Below the pieces are notes generated by a model. The model had not been told where the DNA came from, did not search any database, and was given only the letters and a program-made list of their open reading frames with translations. 34,964 bases of DNA from Gemmatimonadota bacterium (GTDB taxonomy: Bacteria; Gemmatimonadota; Gemmatimonadetes; Longimicrobiales; RSA9): positions 1 to 34,964 of the forward strand of contig JADGQX010000016.1 in the NCBI GenBank assembly GCA_017881445.1, read 5' to 3'. Shown here in pieces: positions 26,182-34,947 of the stretch; the stretch's first letter is position 1; each line of letters opens with the position of its first letter. A program made the translations under genes and the position numbers.

Positions 26182-29100
26182 TTAGAAGTTGTACCGCACC
26201 ATCAACTGCATCTGATAGTTCGAGTTCAGGTTGTTGTAGTCGACCGTCGTGATGCTGGAGTCGAAGTTCAGGATCGGGTGGCTGTCACCGGCGTACAGGG
26301 TGCTGGTGCTCCCCTTCGACAGCGAGCGGTAGGTGAGCAGCGTCACGTCGCTGTACGGCGTCCCCTGGTGGCCCCAGTTCTTGTTCAACAGGTTGCCGAA
26401 ATTGAAGATATCGAGCTGGAGCGACACGTTCTGCATGCCGATCGTCTTCAGCGACTGGCGCGCGCTTACGTCCAGCTTGTGCATGAACGGCGCGGTGCAG
26501 CTATTGCGCGCCATGATCTGGCCGCGCTGGTTCTTCAGGCAGTCCCAGGAGTTGATGAACTTCTCGAAGGCGGTGGCCTGGTCGGCGGCCGAGACCGTCG
26601 GCTTGCCGCTCGCCGTCAGCGTGGTGAACTCGATCTCGTTCGGGTCGGTGACGTTCTTGGGAACGTAGATCGGGTCGTCGCCGCTGGAGCCGTTGCCGTT
26701 CAGGTCGCTGCTGTAGACGAAGGCGAAGGGCGAGCCCGACGCGCCCTGGTAGATCGCCGAGATCGTGGTCTGCGTCGGCAGGGTGTAGCTGCCCTGGGCG
26801 ACGATGCGGTGCCGCTGCTCGAAGAGCGAGCGGGTGGCGGTCATGTCCGTCTGGTCGCCGGCCCAGACGCGGCCGTAGCGCCAGTTGGAGATGGCCGTGC
26901 TGGAGCTGAGGCTCTGCACGTCCCAGCCGCGGTTGTAGGTGTAGGCCACGCTGCCCTGCCAGTGGTCGGCGTAGCGGCGATTCAGCATGGCGGTCAGGTT
27001 GTAGTAGTGGTCCTTGTTCTCGTTGCCCACATCGATGACCGTGTTGCGCGTCGAGACCACGAGCACCGGCTTGCTCGGCTGCGGTCCGTACATGACGCGG
27101 CCGTGCGCGTCCACGCCCTGGGGGCCCTTGAGGGCGATGTTCGTGTAGAAGGGCGAGTAGAGCGACTTCGTGTACAGCCCCTCCACCGTCGCGATCAGGT
27201 TGTGCCCCAGGTCGCGGTCGTAGCCGAGAGTGCCGCGCGCCGTCTGCGGCATGCGCGTGCCCGGCTGGACCAGGTCCACCTCACCGCCCGCGGCCGCCGT
27301 CGTGCCGTTCGAGCATGCGGTGGGCGGGCTGGCGATCGCCGCCTTGCTGAACGTCGGCGCGGTTCGCGTGCAGGTCAGCAGGTTGACGCCCGTCTTGCCC
27401 GAGTTCTGGAAGGCGTTGCTCAGCCAGACGTACGCGGGGTGGCCCGTGAAGGCGCCGACGCCGCCGCGCAGCTGGTTGACCTGGTCACCCGTCATGTCCC
27501 AGTTGAAGCCCACGCGCGGCGACCACTGCAGGTTGCCCGACGGGATGTCGGCCGTATTGCGACCGAAGTTCGTCAGGATGTCCGGGTTCGTCGGCGGCGT
27601 GCTGGAGAACGTCGGCAGGTCGAGGCGCAGACCCATGTTGAAGGTCAGGTTGCGCGCGGCGCTCCACTGGTCCTGGATGTAGGCCGCGTAGCTCGATGTC
27701 GTGAACTGCACGTGCCCATCGCCCGTCCCGGGTGCCGGCACGCCCACGATGTAGGAGTACGCCAGCCCCCTGGAGAGCGAGTCGGGTGTGTCGAACGACC
27801 ACACGCCGTGCGACGCCTGGGCGTACAGGTTCAGCGCCTTGAAGATCTGGTCCTCGACGCCGATCACCACCGTGTGCGAGCCGAACGGCAGCGTGATGTT
27901 GTCGGTGAGGTCCAGGATGTCCTGCTCGACGTTGTTGCCCTGCGAGTAGCGCTCCGTGCCGGCGACCACGTAGGCCCCCGGGATGGTCACGCCCACCTGC
28001 GGCGTTACGTCACCGCTGACGGAGACGCGCGGATCACGGATACGCGTGTAGGCCGCACGGAACTCGTTGAACATGCCGCTCTGGAAGTTCGTGCGCAGCT
28101 CGAACGCCGGCGAGTGCTTGCTCGAGGCATACTGGTACTGGTTCGACGTCAGCGACAGCTGCGGCGCCGCGCCGCTGCTCCCGCGCGTGAGCGCCTGGCT
28201 CGTCGCGTTGCTGTAGTTGTAGCGGAGCACGGCCGAACTGTTGAAGGGCAGGTCCGCGAAGTCGAGGCGCGCGAACAGGTTGGTCAACGGGTTCTTCAGC
28301 GGAATCTGGCCCGCATCGCCCGTGGGCATCCCGTAGCTCGCCAGGATCGACTTGGCGTTGGCCACGTCCGTTGCCGAGACGGGGAACGCCTTCGAGCCCA
28401 GGTAGATCCCGGTGTTCGGAGTGCTGTACGCCTGCCACTCGGCGTTGGCGAAGAACATGATCTTGTTCTTCACCACCGGGCCGCCCAGCGTGGCGCCGTA
28501 TTGGTACTGCGAGAAGTTGTTGATGTAGCTCTGCGAGCGCGCGAAGCTCTGGTTGCGCCCGTTCCCGTAGATCGACCCGTGCAGCGTGTTGGTGCCGCTC
28601 TTCGTCACCGCGTTGATCAGCAGCCCGGCGAAGTTGCCCTGGCGCACGTCGAACGGCGTCAGCAGCACCTGGTATTCCTTCACCGCCTCGATCCCGATCG
28701 ACTTGCCGTTCGCCTGCCCGCCCGGCTGCCCGGTCGAGCCCAGGCCGAACAGATCGGTCTCGGTCGTGCCGTCGATCTGCACCTGGTTGTAGCGGTTGTT
28801 GACGCCGCCGCCGGAGAGGCCGCCGTTCTCGAGCGTCGTGGACACCTGCGGCGTCAGCTTCACGAAGTCCGTGAAGTTCCGGTTCAGCGAGGGCAGCCGG
28901 TTCATCATCGAGTCGGAGACGGTCGTGAACACGCCCGTGCGCGTCGGGCTGATCGCCTCGGTCGACTTCTGGGCCGTGACCTCGATCGCGCTGATCTCCA
29001 CCGCCTGCTGCGTGAGCTTGAAGTCGATGCGGGTGGTTTGGCTCAGCGCCAGGTTGACTCCCGTCCGCTGCGACGCCGCGTAACCCAGCCCTTCCACCCG

Positions 29101-29367
29101 GACCGTGTACGGACCGCCCGGGGCGAGCCCCTGGATGTAGAAGCGCCCATCACTATGGGTCAGGGATCCGGTCTGCGCGCCCGTCTGCGTCTGACGGACG
29201 ATCACCTGCATGCCCGGCAGTCCCTGCCCGTTGTCGCCGGCGACCGTCCCGGTCACCGCTGACGTCGTCACGCCCTGGGCCAGCAGGCCGCCTGCGCCCA
29301 TGGCGACCGTGAGCACGAGCATACCCAACTGGGCGAACACTCGACGTGCCCTGCTAATACGCATCAT
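26182..29367 (-). CDS. Oar-like TonB-dependent receptor with carboxypeptidase-regulatory domain
   Basis: A 1061-residue outer-membrane protein. It has a signal peptide (LVLTVAMGAGGLLAQ), a carboxypeptidase-regulatory-like beta-sandwich at about 30-115, a plug domain at about 130-260 with FDVRQGNFAGLLINAVTKSG, and a large beta-barrel ending in aromatic-terminated QLMVRYNF, the usual barrel-assembly signal. This arrangement is that of Oar-type receptors, which import or export undefined ligands using TonB energy. I set the start at the ATG at 29367, with GGGAG seven bases upstream, rather than further upstream in the leader. A promoter with TTGACG-N18-TAACTT lies 77-106 bases before the start. 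Confidence 0.88.
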   Translation of the reverse strand: MMRISRARRVFAQLGMLVLTVAMGAGGLLAQGVTTSAVTGTVAGDNGQGLPGMQVIVRQTQTGAQTGSLTHSDGRFYIQGLAPGGPYTVRVEGLGYAASQRTGVNLALSQTTRIDFKLTQQAVEISAIEVTAQKSTEAISPTRTGVFTTVSDSMMNRLPSLNRNFTDFVKLTPQVSTTLENGGLSGGGVNNRYNQVQIDGTTETDLFGLGSTGQPGGQANGKSIGIEAVKEYQVLLTPFDVRQGNFAGLLINAVTKSGTNTLHGSIYGNGRNQSFARSQSYINNFSQYQYGATLGGPVVKNKIMFFANAEWQAYSTPNTGIYLGSKAFPVSATDVANAKSILASYGMPTGDAGQIPLKNPLTNLFARLDFADLPFNSSAVLRYNYSNATSQALTRGSSGAAPQLSLTSNQYQYASSKHSPAFELRTNFQSGMFNEFRAAYTRIRDPRVSVSGDVTPQVGVTIPGAYVVAGTERYSQGNNVEQDILDLTDNITLPFGSHTVVIGVEDQIFKALNLYAQASHGVWSFDTPDSLSRGLAYSYIVGVPAPGTGDGHVQFTTSSYAAYIQDQWSAARNLTFNMGLRLDLPTFSSTPPTNPDILTNFGRNTADIPSGNLQWSPRVGFNWDMTGDQVNQLRGGVGAFTGHPAYVWLSNAFQNSGKTGVNLLTCTRTAPTFSKAAIASPPTACSNGTTAAAGGEVDLVQPGTRMPQTARGTLGYDRDLGHNLIATVEGLYTKSLYSPFYTNIALKGPQGVDAHGRVMYGPQPSKPVLVVSTRNTVIDVGNENKDHYYNLTAMLNRRYADHWQGSVAYTYNRGWDVQSLSSSTAISNWRYGRVWAGDQTDMTATRSLFEQRHRIVAQGSYTLPTQTTISAIYQGASGSPFAFVYSSDLNGNGSSGDDPIYVPKNVTDPNEIEFTTLTASGKPTVSAADQATAFEKFINSWDCLKNQRGQIMARNSCTAPFMHKLDVSARQSLKTIGMQNVSLQLDIFNFGNLLNKNWGHQGTPYSDVTLLTYRSLSKGSTSTLYAGDSHPILNFDSSITTVDYNNLNSNYQMQLMVRYNF

Positions 29368-29443
29368 CGCGCAACTCCCGAGGTGCGGTGAGTGGTGTGT
29401 GGGCGGCCTTCGCCGCCATCGGAAATGGGGGGCTCCGGCTTTC

Positions 29444-29473
29444 AAGTTAGCGGCCCGAAGGGGCCAGCGTCAA
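29444..29473 (-). promoter_or_regulatory. Promoter of the first TonB-dependent receptor
   Basis: On the minus strand TTGACG (29468-29473) is followed after 18 bases by TAACTT (29444-29449). The second receptor gene has the same layout. The -10 part fits the TAnnTT form known from Bacteroidota promoters, relatives in the FCB group. Confidence 0.5.
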
Positions 29474-29653
29474 CGAAAACGTAACTGGCGCCCGGCCAAT
29501 CACTTGGCGCCGGCTCGCGCCGGGGGGCTGACCGGGGTGTTCGGGCGGCCCGGGGACACCCCGCGGGGCCGGGCCGCCGGGCTCAGTGGAGGCCGGGTAC
29601 GGCCCGCGCCGCAGAGTCGTTCTGCGCGCTGGAAATCATGCCCAGGCCAAAGC
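29450..29653. other. Spacer between receptor genes with inner hairpin
   Basis: No gene is supported. A 10-bp stem (GGCGGCCCGG, arms near 29544 and 29578) encloses the palindrome CCCCGCGGGG. Function is unknown. Confidence 0.4.
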
Positions 29654-29687
29654 GGGCGGGGCACCGGGGAGACCCGGTGCCCCGCCC
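29654..29687 (-). terminator. Terminator of the second TonB-dependent receptor
   Basis: A perfect 15-bp stem (GGGCGGGGCACCGGG, complement at 29673-29687) with a 4-base loop lies 15 bases past the stop codon of the minus-strand receptor. The following minus-strand bases contain only TTT. Confidence 0.75.
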
Positions 29688-29701
29688 GGCCGCCCGCGGG
29701 C

Positions 29702-32700
29702 CTACTCGAACGTGTAGCGCAGCATGAACTGGACGCGGTACACGTCGTTCACGCCGGCCGTGGGCTCGAAGGTGTGGTTCATCAGCTCGAACGACGACGG
29801 CCCGGCGATGTTGCGGAGCCGGTACTGCGCCCGGCCCGAGGCATCCACAGGTCCGCCCTGGGTCGAGGAGGGGACGACCAGCGGGGTGTTGTTGACCATA
29901 CGCTGGCCGATGCCCCAGTTCTTGTTCAACATGTTGCCGACGTTGAGGACATCCGCGCGGAACTCGATGGAGTTCCGCTTCCCGACGACGTCGGTGAACA
30001 GCTGCTGCGCGAGGCTGACGTCCACGTTGGTGACGGCCGGGAGGAAGACGGCGCCACGGACAGCGTACTGGCCGCGGTGCTTGCTCAGGTACGAGTCCTG
30101 GCTGATGTAGGCATCCCAGGCCGCGGCCTGCTCGTCCGCGGAGAAGGTGCGGGCCGGAATACTTCCGGACGCAGCCTGCGTATACGCCTGGAAGTTCATC
30201 TCCGACTTGTCCTTCGGGATGTAGATCAGGTCGTTGCTGGTTCCGCCGTCGCCGTTCAGGTCACCTGAGTAGACGTAGCTGGCGTTGCCGAGAGTGAAGT
30301 TCTGAGCGAAGACCGACATGCTGGTGGCGCCGAACTTCAGCCACTGCGCCCGGTAGGTCGCCGCCCCGAAGACGCGGTGGCCGGGCGAGGAGGCCGAGAA
30401 GCCTAGCCCCGGGTTGTTCGGGTCGCCCGGGTTCTGGTTGGCGTTCCAGGAACCGAAGGCGATCGACCCGGCATCCACCGTGTTCTTCGCCTGGCCGTAG
30501 CTATAGCCGGCCTTGAAGTAGAGTGCCTGGGTCATCGGCCGCTCGACCGAGGCGGCGAAGTTCCAGGAGCGGCCCTGGCTCTCGTTCTTCAGCACCACGG
30601 CGTCCTGAACGATCGAGTGGATCTTCGTGTTCGTCCAGCGGACGCGGTTGTCGGGCCCGACGAAGCGCGCTTGGGGCGCGGGCATGTCGGCGTTGATGTA
30701 GTAGACACCGTTCACGTCACGGTTGAAGATGAACTCGCCCGTGCCGATGAACCCGAAAGGCAACCGCTGATCCAGCGCGATGTCGCTACGCCAGACCTGC
30801 GGGAACTTGAAGTTCGGGTCGGTGAGCGCCAGCTCGAAGGTCGACGCGGGCGCACCCGTGACCGTCTTGGGCTTGTAGGTGTCGGGATTCGGGTTGAACG
30901 GATAGGCCTTCGTGTTGCTGACGGAGAGGAAGCCCGTCAGCACGCCCGTGTTGCCGACCTGGTTCGAGATCCAGACGTAGGCCGGCGGGCCGGTGAACAC
31001 GCCCGTGCCGCCGCGGACCTGCGTGCTGCGATCCCCCCGGACGTCCCAGTTGAACCCGACGCGGGGCGACCAGAGCGGCTTCGCGTCCGGCAGCTTGCCG
31101 CTGTTGTACTGTACCGAGTTCCCGTTCTCGTCGCGGAAGTGCATCGTATCCGCGATGGCGTTGTCGTACGCCGTGTTGCCGAACTTCGGCACGTCCATCC
31201 GCACCCCGACGTTCAGCTTGACGTTGTTCGTCGGCCGCCACTCGTCCTGCACGTACGCGCCGCTGTAGAACACGTCCAGCGGCTGGACCGGCTTCACCTG
31301 CCCCGGGATGTTCGACCAGCGCACCTGGAAGGTGCGCAGCGTGATCGGGGAGGTGGTGCGGTTGGGGTTCGCCAGGTAGTCGTTGGCGTCGGTGTAGAAG
31401 TCCGCCAGCGAGTTGTAGACGTAGGCACTCTGCTTGCCGGGGAAGAACACGTTCTCCGAGTGGTACTTCTCCGCGGTCACGCCGAAGCTGAACGTGTGCT
31501 TGTCGGCGAAGATCGAGAAGTTGTCCTGGAACTGGTACGTGCCATAGCGCAGCTCGTTGTTCGGCGTGAACGGCTCGCTGCCGAACGAGGTGTAGACCGA
31601 CCCGGATTCCAGGACATCGACGAAGGGGAAGAGCGTACCGACGTCGCCGCGGCTCTCGTCCTGGTAGGTGTAGCCGGTGATGACGCTGTTGGCCATGTTC
31701 CGGCCCACCATCGCGTTCCACTCACCCACGACCGAGCGGATGTTCTCCAGGATCGTGTAGTTCGAGGCCTGGAAGTTCAGCCCCGTCGTGTTGGAGCGTC
31801 GGGTGCCGAAGCCGAGAGATGAGGAATTCGACAGCAGCACGTCGGTGCTGGAGTTGAGCTGCGTGTAACGGAGGCTGATCTTGTTCCGGTCATTGGCGTT
31901 GTAGTCGAGCTTGCCCAGGAAGCGCGTCGCCGGCGTCTGGAAGCTGTAGTTCTGATAGGGGCCCGTGGTGTAGTTGAACTTCGACCCCAGGAAGCTGCTC
32001 AGCGAGTCCAGGCTGGGCACGCGCACGCGCGTGATGTTGCCGCCGACGGTCTGAGAGCCGGTATTGGCCACGAACGTGGTCGCCGGCTGCGTCAGCGGCT
32101 CGTGCTCCAGGTTGGCGAAGAAGAACAGCTTGTTCGGGATGATCGGCCCGGAGAGCCAGCCGCCGATGTTGTGGTTGTTGAACGTGCCCGGGTTATACGT
32201 GTTCGCGCCCGCCTTCGTGCCCACCAGGCTGTTGTTGCGGAACGAATAGTACATCGACCCCTTCATGGCGTTCGTGCCGCTGCGCGTTACCGTGTTCACG
32301 CCGGCGCCCACGAAGTTGCCCTGCCGCACGTCGAACGGTGCCACGTTGACCTGGATCTGTTCGATGGCCGCGAGCGAGATCGGCGCGACGCCCGTGCGGT
32401 CACCGGGCGTGTTTCCCAGCCCGAACGAGTTGTTGAAGTAGGAGCCGTCCACCGTGATGTTGTTCAGCCGGCTGTCCTGCCCCACGAACGACATGCCCCC
32501 GCCCGACTGCGGCGTGAGCCGCGCCACCGACTCGAGCCGGCCCGTGATCGTCGGGAGGTTGGCCAGCTCCTCGCGGCTGATCTGCGTGGCCGCCCCGGTG
32601 CGCTCGGCGCTCATGATCGAACCGCGCTCAGCCGTGGCCTCCACCGCCGCGATCTCCACCGCCCGCTCCTGCGCCGTGAACGCGACCGACGTCGTGGTCC

Positions 32701-33025
32701 CGAGGTTCACGAACACGTTCTCCTTCGGTGGGCTCGTGTAGCCGATGTGGCTCACGGTCAACCGGTACGGCCCGCCCACCCTCATGTTCGGAATCGAGAA
32801 TCGACCATCGGACCGGGTCAGCGCGCCGTACGTGCTCTTCGAGGGCACGTGCACGGCGAGGACGCTCGCGCCTACCACGGGGTTGTTCTGCGCATCCAGC
32901 ACACGGCCCGCGATCGCTCCTGTCGTCACGCCCTGCCCGAGCACGCCGCCCGCGCCCAACAGCAGCGCGCACCCGACCCCGGCGACGGCGCGCAGGCTGC
33001 TCGCCCACGTACCCACCCACTTCAT
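29702..33025 (-). CDS. Oar-like TonB-dependent receptor with carboxypeptidase-regulatory domain (paralogue)
   Basis: A 1107-residue outer-membrane receptor, paralogous to the gene downstream of it. The order is a signal peptide ending near GGVLGQ, a carboxypeptidase-regulatory-like domain (about 32-115, with AGRVLDAQNNPVVGASV), a plug (about 125-260, with FDVRQGNFVGAGVNTVTRSG) and a barrel ending in QFMLRYTFE. Unlike its neighbour the final residue is Glu after Phe. The start has GGAGG three bases upstream. Divergence between the two proteins is large outside shared motifs, so they probably handle different ligands. No partner lipoprotein of the SusD type is nearby. Confidence 0.88.
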   Translation of the reverse strand: MKWVGTWASSLRAVAGVGCALLLGAGGVLGQGVTTGAIAGRVLDAQNNPVVGASVLAVHVPSKSTYGALTRSDGRFSIPNMRVGGPYRLTVSHIGYTSPPKENVFVNLGTTTSVAFTAQERAVEIAAVEATAERGSIMSAERTGAATQISREELANLPTITGRLESVARLTPQSGGGMSFVGQDSRLNNITVDGSYFNNSFGLGNTPGDRTGVAPISLAAIEQIQVNVAPFDVRQGNFVGAGVNTVTRSGTNAMKGSMYYSFRNNSLVGTKAGANTYNPGTFNNHNIGGWLSGPIIPNKLFFFANLEHEPLTQPATTFVANTGSQTVGGNITRVRVPSLDSLSSFLGSKFNYTTGPYQNYSFQTPATRFLGKLDYNANDRNKISLRYTQLNSSTDVLLSNSSSLGFGTRRSNTTGLNFQASNYTILENIRSVVGEWNAMVGRNMANSVITGYTYQDESRGDVGTLFPFVDVLESGSVYTSFGSEPFTPNNELRYGTYQFQDNFSIFADKHTFSFGVTAEKYHSENVFFPGKQSAYVYNSLADFYTDANDYLANPNRTTSPITLRTFQVRWSNIPGQVKPVQPLDVFYSGAYVQDEWRPTNNVKLNVGVRMDVPKFGNTAYDNAIADTMHFRDENGNSVQYNSGKLPDAKPLWSPRVGFNWDVRGDRSTQVRGGTGVFTGPPAYVWISNQVGNTGVLTGFLSVSNTKAYPFNPNPDTYKPKTVTGAPASTFELALTDPNFKFPQVWRSDIALDQRLPFGFIGTGEFIFNRDVNGVYYINADMPAPQARFVGPDNRVRWTNTKIHSIVQDAVVLKNESQGRSWNFAASVERPMTQALYFKAGYSYGQAKNTVDAGSIAFGSWNANQNPGDPNNPGLGFSASSPGHRVFGAATYRAQWLKFGATSMSVFAQNFTLGNASYVYSGDLNGDGGTSNDLIYIPKDKSEMNFQAYTQAASGSIPARTFSADEQAAAWDAYISQDSYLSKHRGQYAVRGAVFLPAVTNVDVSLAQQLFTDVVGKRNSIEFRADVLNVGNMLNKNWGIGQRMVNNTPLVVPSSTQGGPVDASGRAQYRLRNIAGPSSFELMNHTFEPTAGVNDVYRVQFMLRYTFE

Positions 33026-33129
33026 AGACCTCCGCTCCAGCTATCGGTTGAGGGGATTCCCATCGAAATCAGCTGGGCCCCGCACGGCGGGGTTGTTTCC
33101 GGCTGAATTACTTTGCAGACAGCGGCGCG

Positions 33130-33159
33130 AACCTAGGCGCGGGGCGACTGGGCCGTCAA
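33130..33159 (-). promoter_or_regulatory. Promoter of the second TonB-dependent receptor
   Basis: On the minus strand TTGACG (33154-33159) and TAGGTT (33130-33135) are 18 bases apart, giving a leader of about 100 bases. A small hairpin in that leader (CCCCGC-ACG-GCGGGG, 33078-33092) is of unknown role. Confidence 0.45.
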
Positions 33160-33371
33160 GACGGCGGGGACGGGCTACCGCATTGTTCCGGTTACAGTTG
33201 GGTAACGACCTTCGCCAGGCCTCGCGCCGCCGCCAGGTGGGCGGGGCGGGCGTGCGGGCCAGGGGCGCGATGGGCCAGTCGCCACACGGAATGAGCGACT
33301 GGGTGCCCCGCGCGCGGCCCGGGAAGCTGGAGCGAGCCGGGCGGCCGCGGCCATGCCCTCGGGACCGGCCG
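33160..33371. other. Spacer between the receptor promoter and fbp
   Basis: No gene is supported. A perfect 8-bp inverted repeat (CCAGTCGC / GCGACTGG, 33275-33302, loop 12) lies about 70 bases beyond the fbp stop and may belong to its transcript end. Confidence 0.4.
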
Positions 33372-34403
33372 CTAGGATGTCTGCGCGACTGCCTCGGGCT
33401 CCCCCTCCGCGGCCAGGAACCGCTCCGCCAGCTCCACGAACTCCCGCGAGCCCAGGTAGAGCGGCGTGCGCTGGTGCAGCGACGTCGGCTGGATGTCCAG
33501 GATGTCTTGCTGGCCGTCGGAGCCGCGGCCGCCCGCCTGGGCGGCGATGAAGGCCAGGGGCGCAGCCTCGTAGAGCAGGCGCAGCTTGCCCTGCGGGCTC
33601 TTGCTGTCGGCGGGGTACATGAAGATGCCGCCGTAGAGGAGCGTGCGGTGGAAGTCGGCGACCAGGGAGCCGATGTAGCGGGAGCTGAAGGGCGCCGGGT
33701 TGGCGCCGTCGATGCCCTTCATATGGTCCACCAGGCGGCGCTGCCCCGGGCTCCAGCGCGAGTAGTGGCCGTCGTTGACGGAGCAGATCCGCTGCGGCGG
33801 CGTGGGGATGCGGATGTCCTCGTGCGAGAGCAGGAACTCGCCGATGGAGGGGTCGAGGGTGAAGCCGTGCACGCCCGCGCCGGTGGTGTAGACCAGCATG
33901 GTGGAGGAGCCGTAGACGACGTAGCCGGCGGCGACCTGGCGGCTCCCCGGCTGCAGGCAGTCCTCCAGGCAGCCCCGGGGCTGCTCGGAGATCTTGCGGT
34001 GAATGGAGAAGATGGTGCCGATGGAGACGTTGACGTCGATGTTGGAGCTGCCGTCCAGCGGGTCGTAGAGCAGGGCGTACTTGCCCGAGGGGAATTGGGA
34101 CGGAATCTGGATGACGTCCTCCTCCTCCTCCGAGGCGATGCAGCAGAGCATACCGCCGTGGTCCACGGCCTTGAAGATCACGTCGTGGGCGTACAGGTCC
34201 AGCTTGCGCACCGCCTCGCCGTGCACGTTGGTGGTGCCGGTCTCGCCCAGGATGTCCACCAGGCCGGCCTTGTTGACCTCGCGCACGATCATCTTCGCGG
34301 CCAGGGCGATCTCGTAGAGGATGTTGCTGAGAGCGCCCGTCGCGGCGGGGAACCTGCGCTCCTGCTCGATGATGTGGCGTTCGATCGTGATGACCGACGT
34401 CAT
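33372..34403 (-). CDS. fbp: Fructose-1,6-bisphosphatase, class I
   Basis: Mg-dependent phosphatase converting fructose 1,6-bisphosphate to fructose 6-phosphate in gluconeogenesis. The 343-residue length is typical. Visible features are the metal-binding segment YDPLDGSSNIDVNVSIGT near 112-130, ASEEEEDV with the acidic ligands, and the active-site signature GKLRLLYEAAPLAFIAAQAG near 275-295. The ATG at 34403 has a perfect AGGAGG seven bases upstream. A hairpin separates it from the small gene upstream, so it may have its own promoter in that short gap, which I cannot place. Confidence 0.96.
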   Translation of the reverse strand: MTSVITIERHIIEQERRFPAATGALSNILYEIALAAKMIVREVNKAGLVDILGETGTTNVHGEAVRKLDLYAHDVIFKAVDHGGMLCCIASEEEEDVIQIPSQFPSGKYALLYDPLDGSSNIDVNVSIGTIFSIHRKISEQPRGCLEDCLQPGSRQVAAGYVVYGSSTMLVYTTGAGVHGFTLDPSIGEFLLSHEDIRIPTPPQRICSVNDGHYSRWSPGQRRLVDHMKGIDGANPAPFSSRYIGSLVADFHRTLLYGGIFMYPADSKSPQGKLRLLYEAAPLAFIAAQAGGRGSDGQQDILDIQPTSLHQRTPLYLGSREFVELAERFLAAEGEPEAVAQTS

Positions 34404-34430
34404 GTGTCAGCCTCCTGGCCGATCGTGTGC

Positions 34431-34459
34431 CGGCGGCGCCGATCGGGGGGGCGCCGCCG
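34431..34459 (-). terminator. Hairpin between the small upstream gene and fbp
   Basis: CGGCGGCGCC (34431-34440) and GGCGCCGCCG (34450-34459) form a perfect 10-bp stem with a 9-base loop, just past the stop of the minus-strand gene at 34468. There is no T run. Confidence 0.5.
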
Positions 34460-34467
34460 TCTCCGGG

Positions 34468-34902
34468 CTACCTCTCCTCTTCCGCCGCCCGAGCCTCCAC
34501 TTCGTACGGGTTCGCCGCGTAGCCGTGGCGCACGAAGTTCCAGGCGTAGCTCGCCGGGAACGTGAAGGGGTGCGCCTGCCACTGGCGCACGTGCGTCAGC
34601 TCGTGCTTCAGCAGCCGGCTCGTGAGCGGCACGTCGGAGGTCTTGCCCGATGCGATCGTGTTCAGATTCGGGACGGTGTTCAGAAGTTGCGCATCAACCG
34701 CCCTCAGAACCCCTTGGCGCTGAACCAGATACGAGGCGACACCCGATGCCGCGAGCCCGAGCCCGGCAACCGCAAGAATGGAGACCACGATCCGGGATCT
34801 CACCGAGAGAATGCGCCGCCGTCTGATGCGAACCACACGTCCGCGCCATCGAGGTTTGCGCATGTGGGTCATGGTGCCAGTATCCGTGAGCACCTCGGCC
34901 AT
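34468..34902 (-). CDS. Chimeric frame: histidine-kinase-like N terminus joined to a HExxH metallopeptidase-like C terminus
   Basis: A 144-residue frame in two parts. Residues 1-85 have a basic start, one membrane helix (about 38-60, RIVVSILAVAGLGLAASGVA) and YLVQRQGVLRAVDAQLLNTV, which look like the N terminus of a sensor histidine kinase of actinobacterial type. Residues 86-144 hold LLKHELTHVRQWQ (His100-Glu101, His104) and resemble the C-terminal part of DUF4157-like zinc-binding proteins. No kinase domain follows. In the first part 26 of 85 codons end in A or T, in the second only 3 of 59. A recent fusion or an assembly join near 34640-34650 would explain this. Confidence 0.5.
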   Translation of the reverse strand: MAEVLTDTGTMTHMRKPRWRGRVVRIRRRRILSVRSRIVVSILAVAGLGLAASGVASYLVQRQGVLRAVDAQLLNTVPNLNTIASGKTSDVPLTSRLLKHELTHVRQWQAHPFTFPASYAWNFVRHGYAANPYEVEARAAEEER

Positions 34903-34931
34903 CAGGTCCAGGCCGCGTGGTTTCCCAATGT

Positions 34932-34947
34932 ATACCCCAGGGGGTAT
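34932..34947. promoter_or_regulatory. CsoR-like operator palindrome
   Basis: ATACCCCAGGGGGTAT is a perfect palindrome with 7-base arms and a 2-base centre. This is the G-tract form (TACCC...GGGTA) bound by CsoR-family copper or sulfur sensors. It lies 30 bases upstream of the chimeric frame and at the window edge, so the gene it controls may be outside. Confidence 0.5.

Noticed and set aside
26182-33025. SusC/SusD-type glycan uptake locus
   Set aside because: The receptors have Oar-like plug motifs and there is no SusD-like lipoprotein or glycoside hydrolase beside them.
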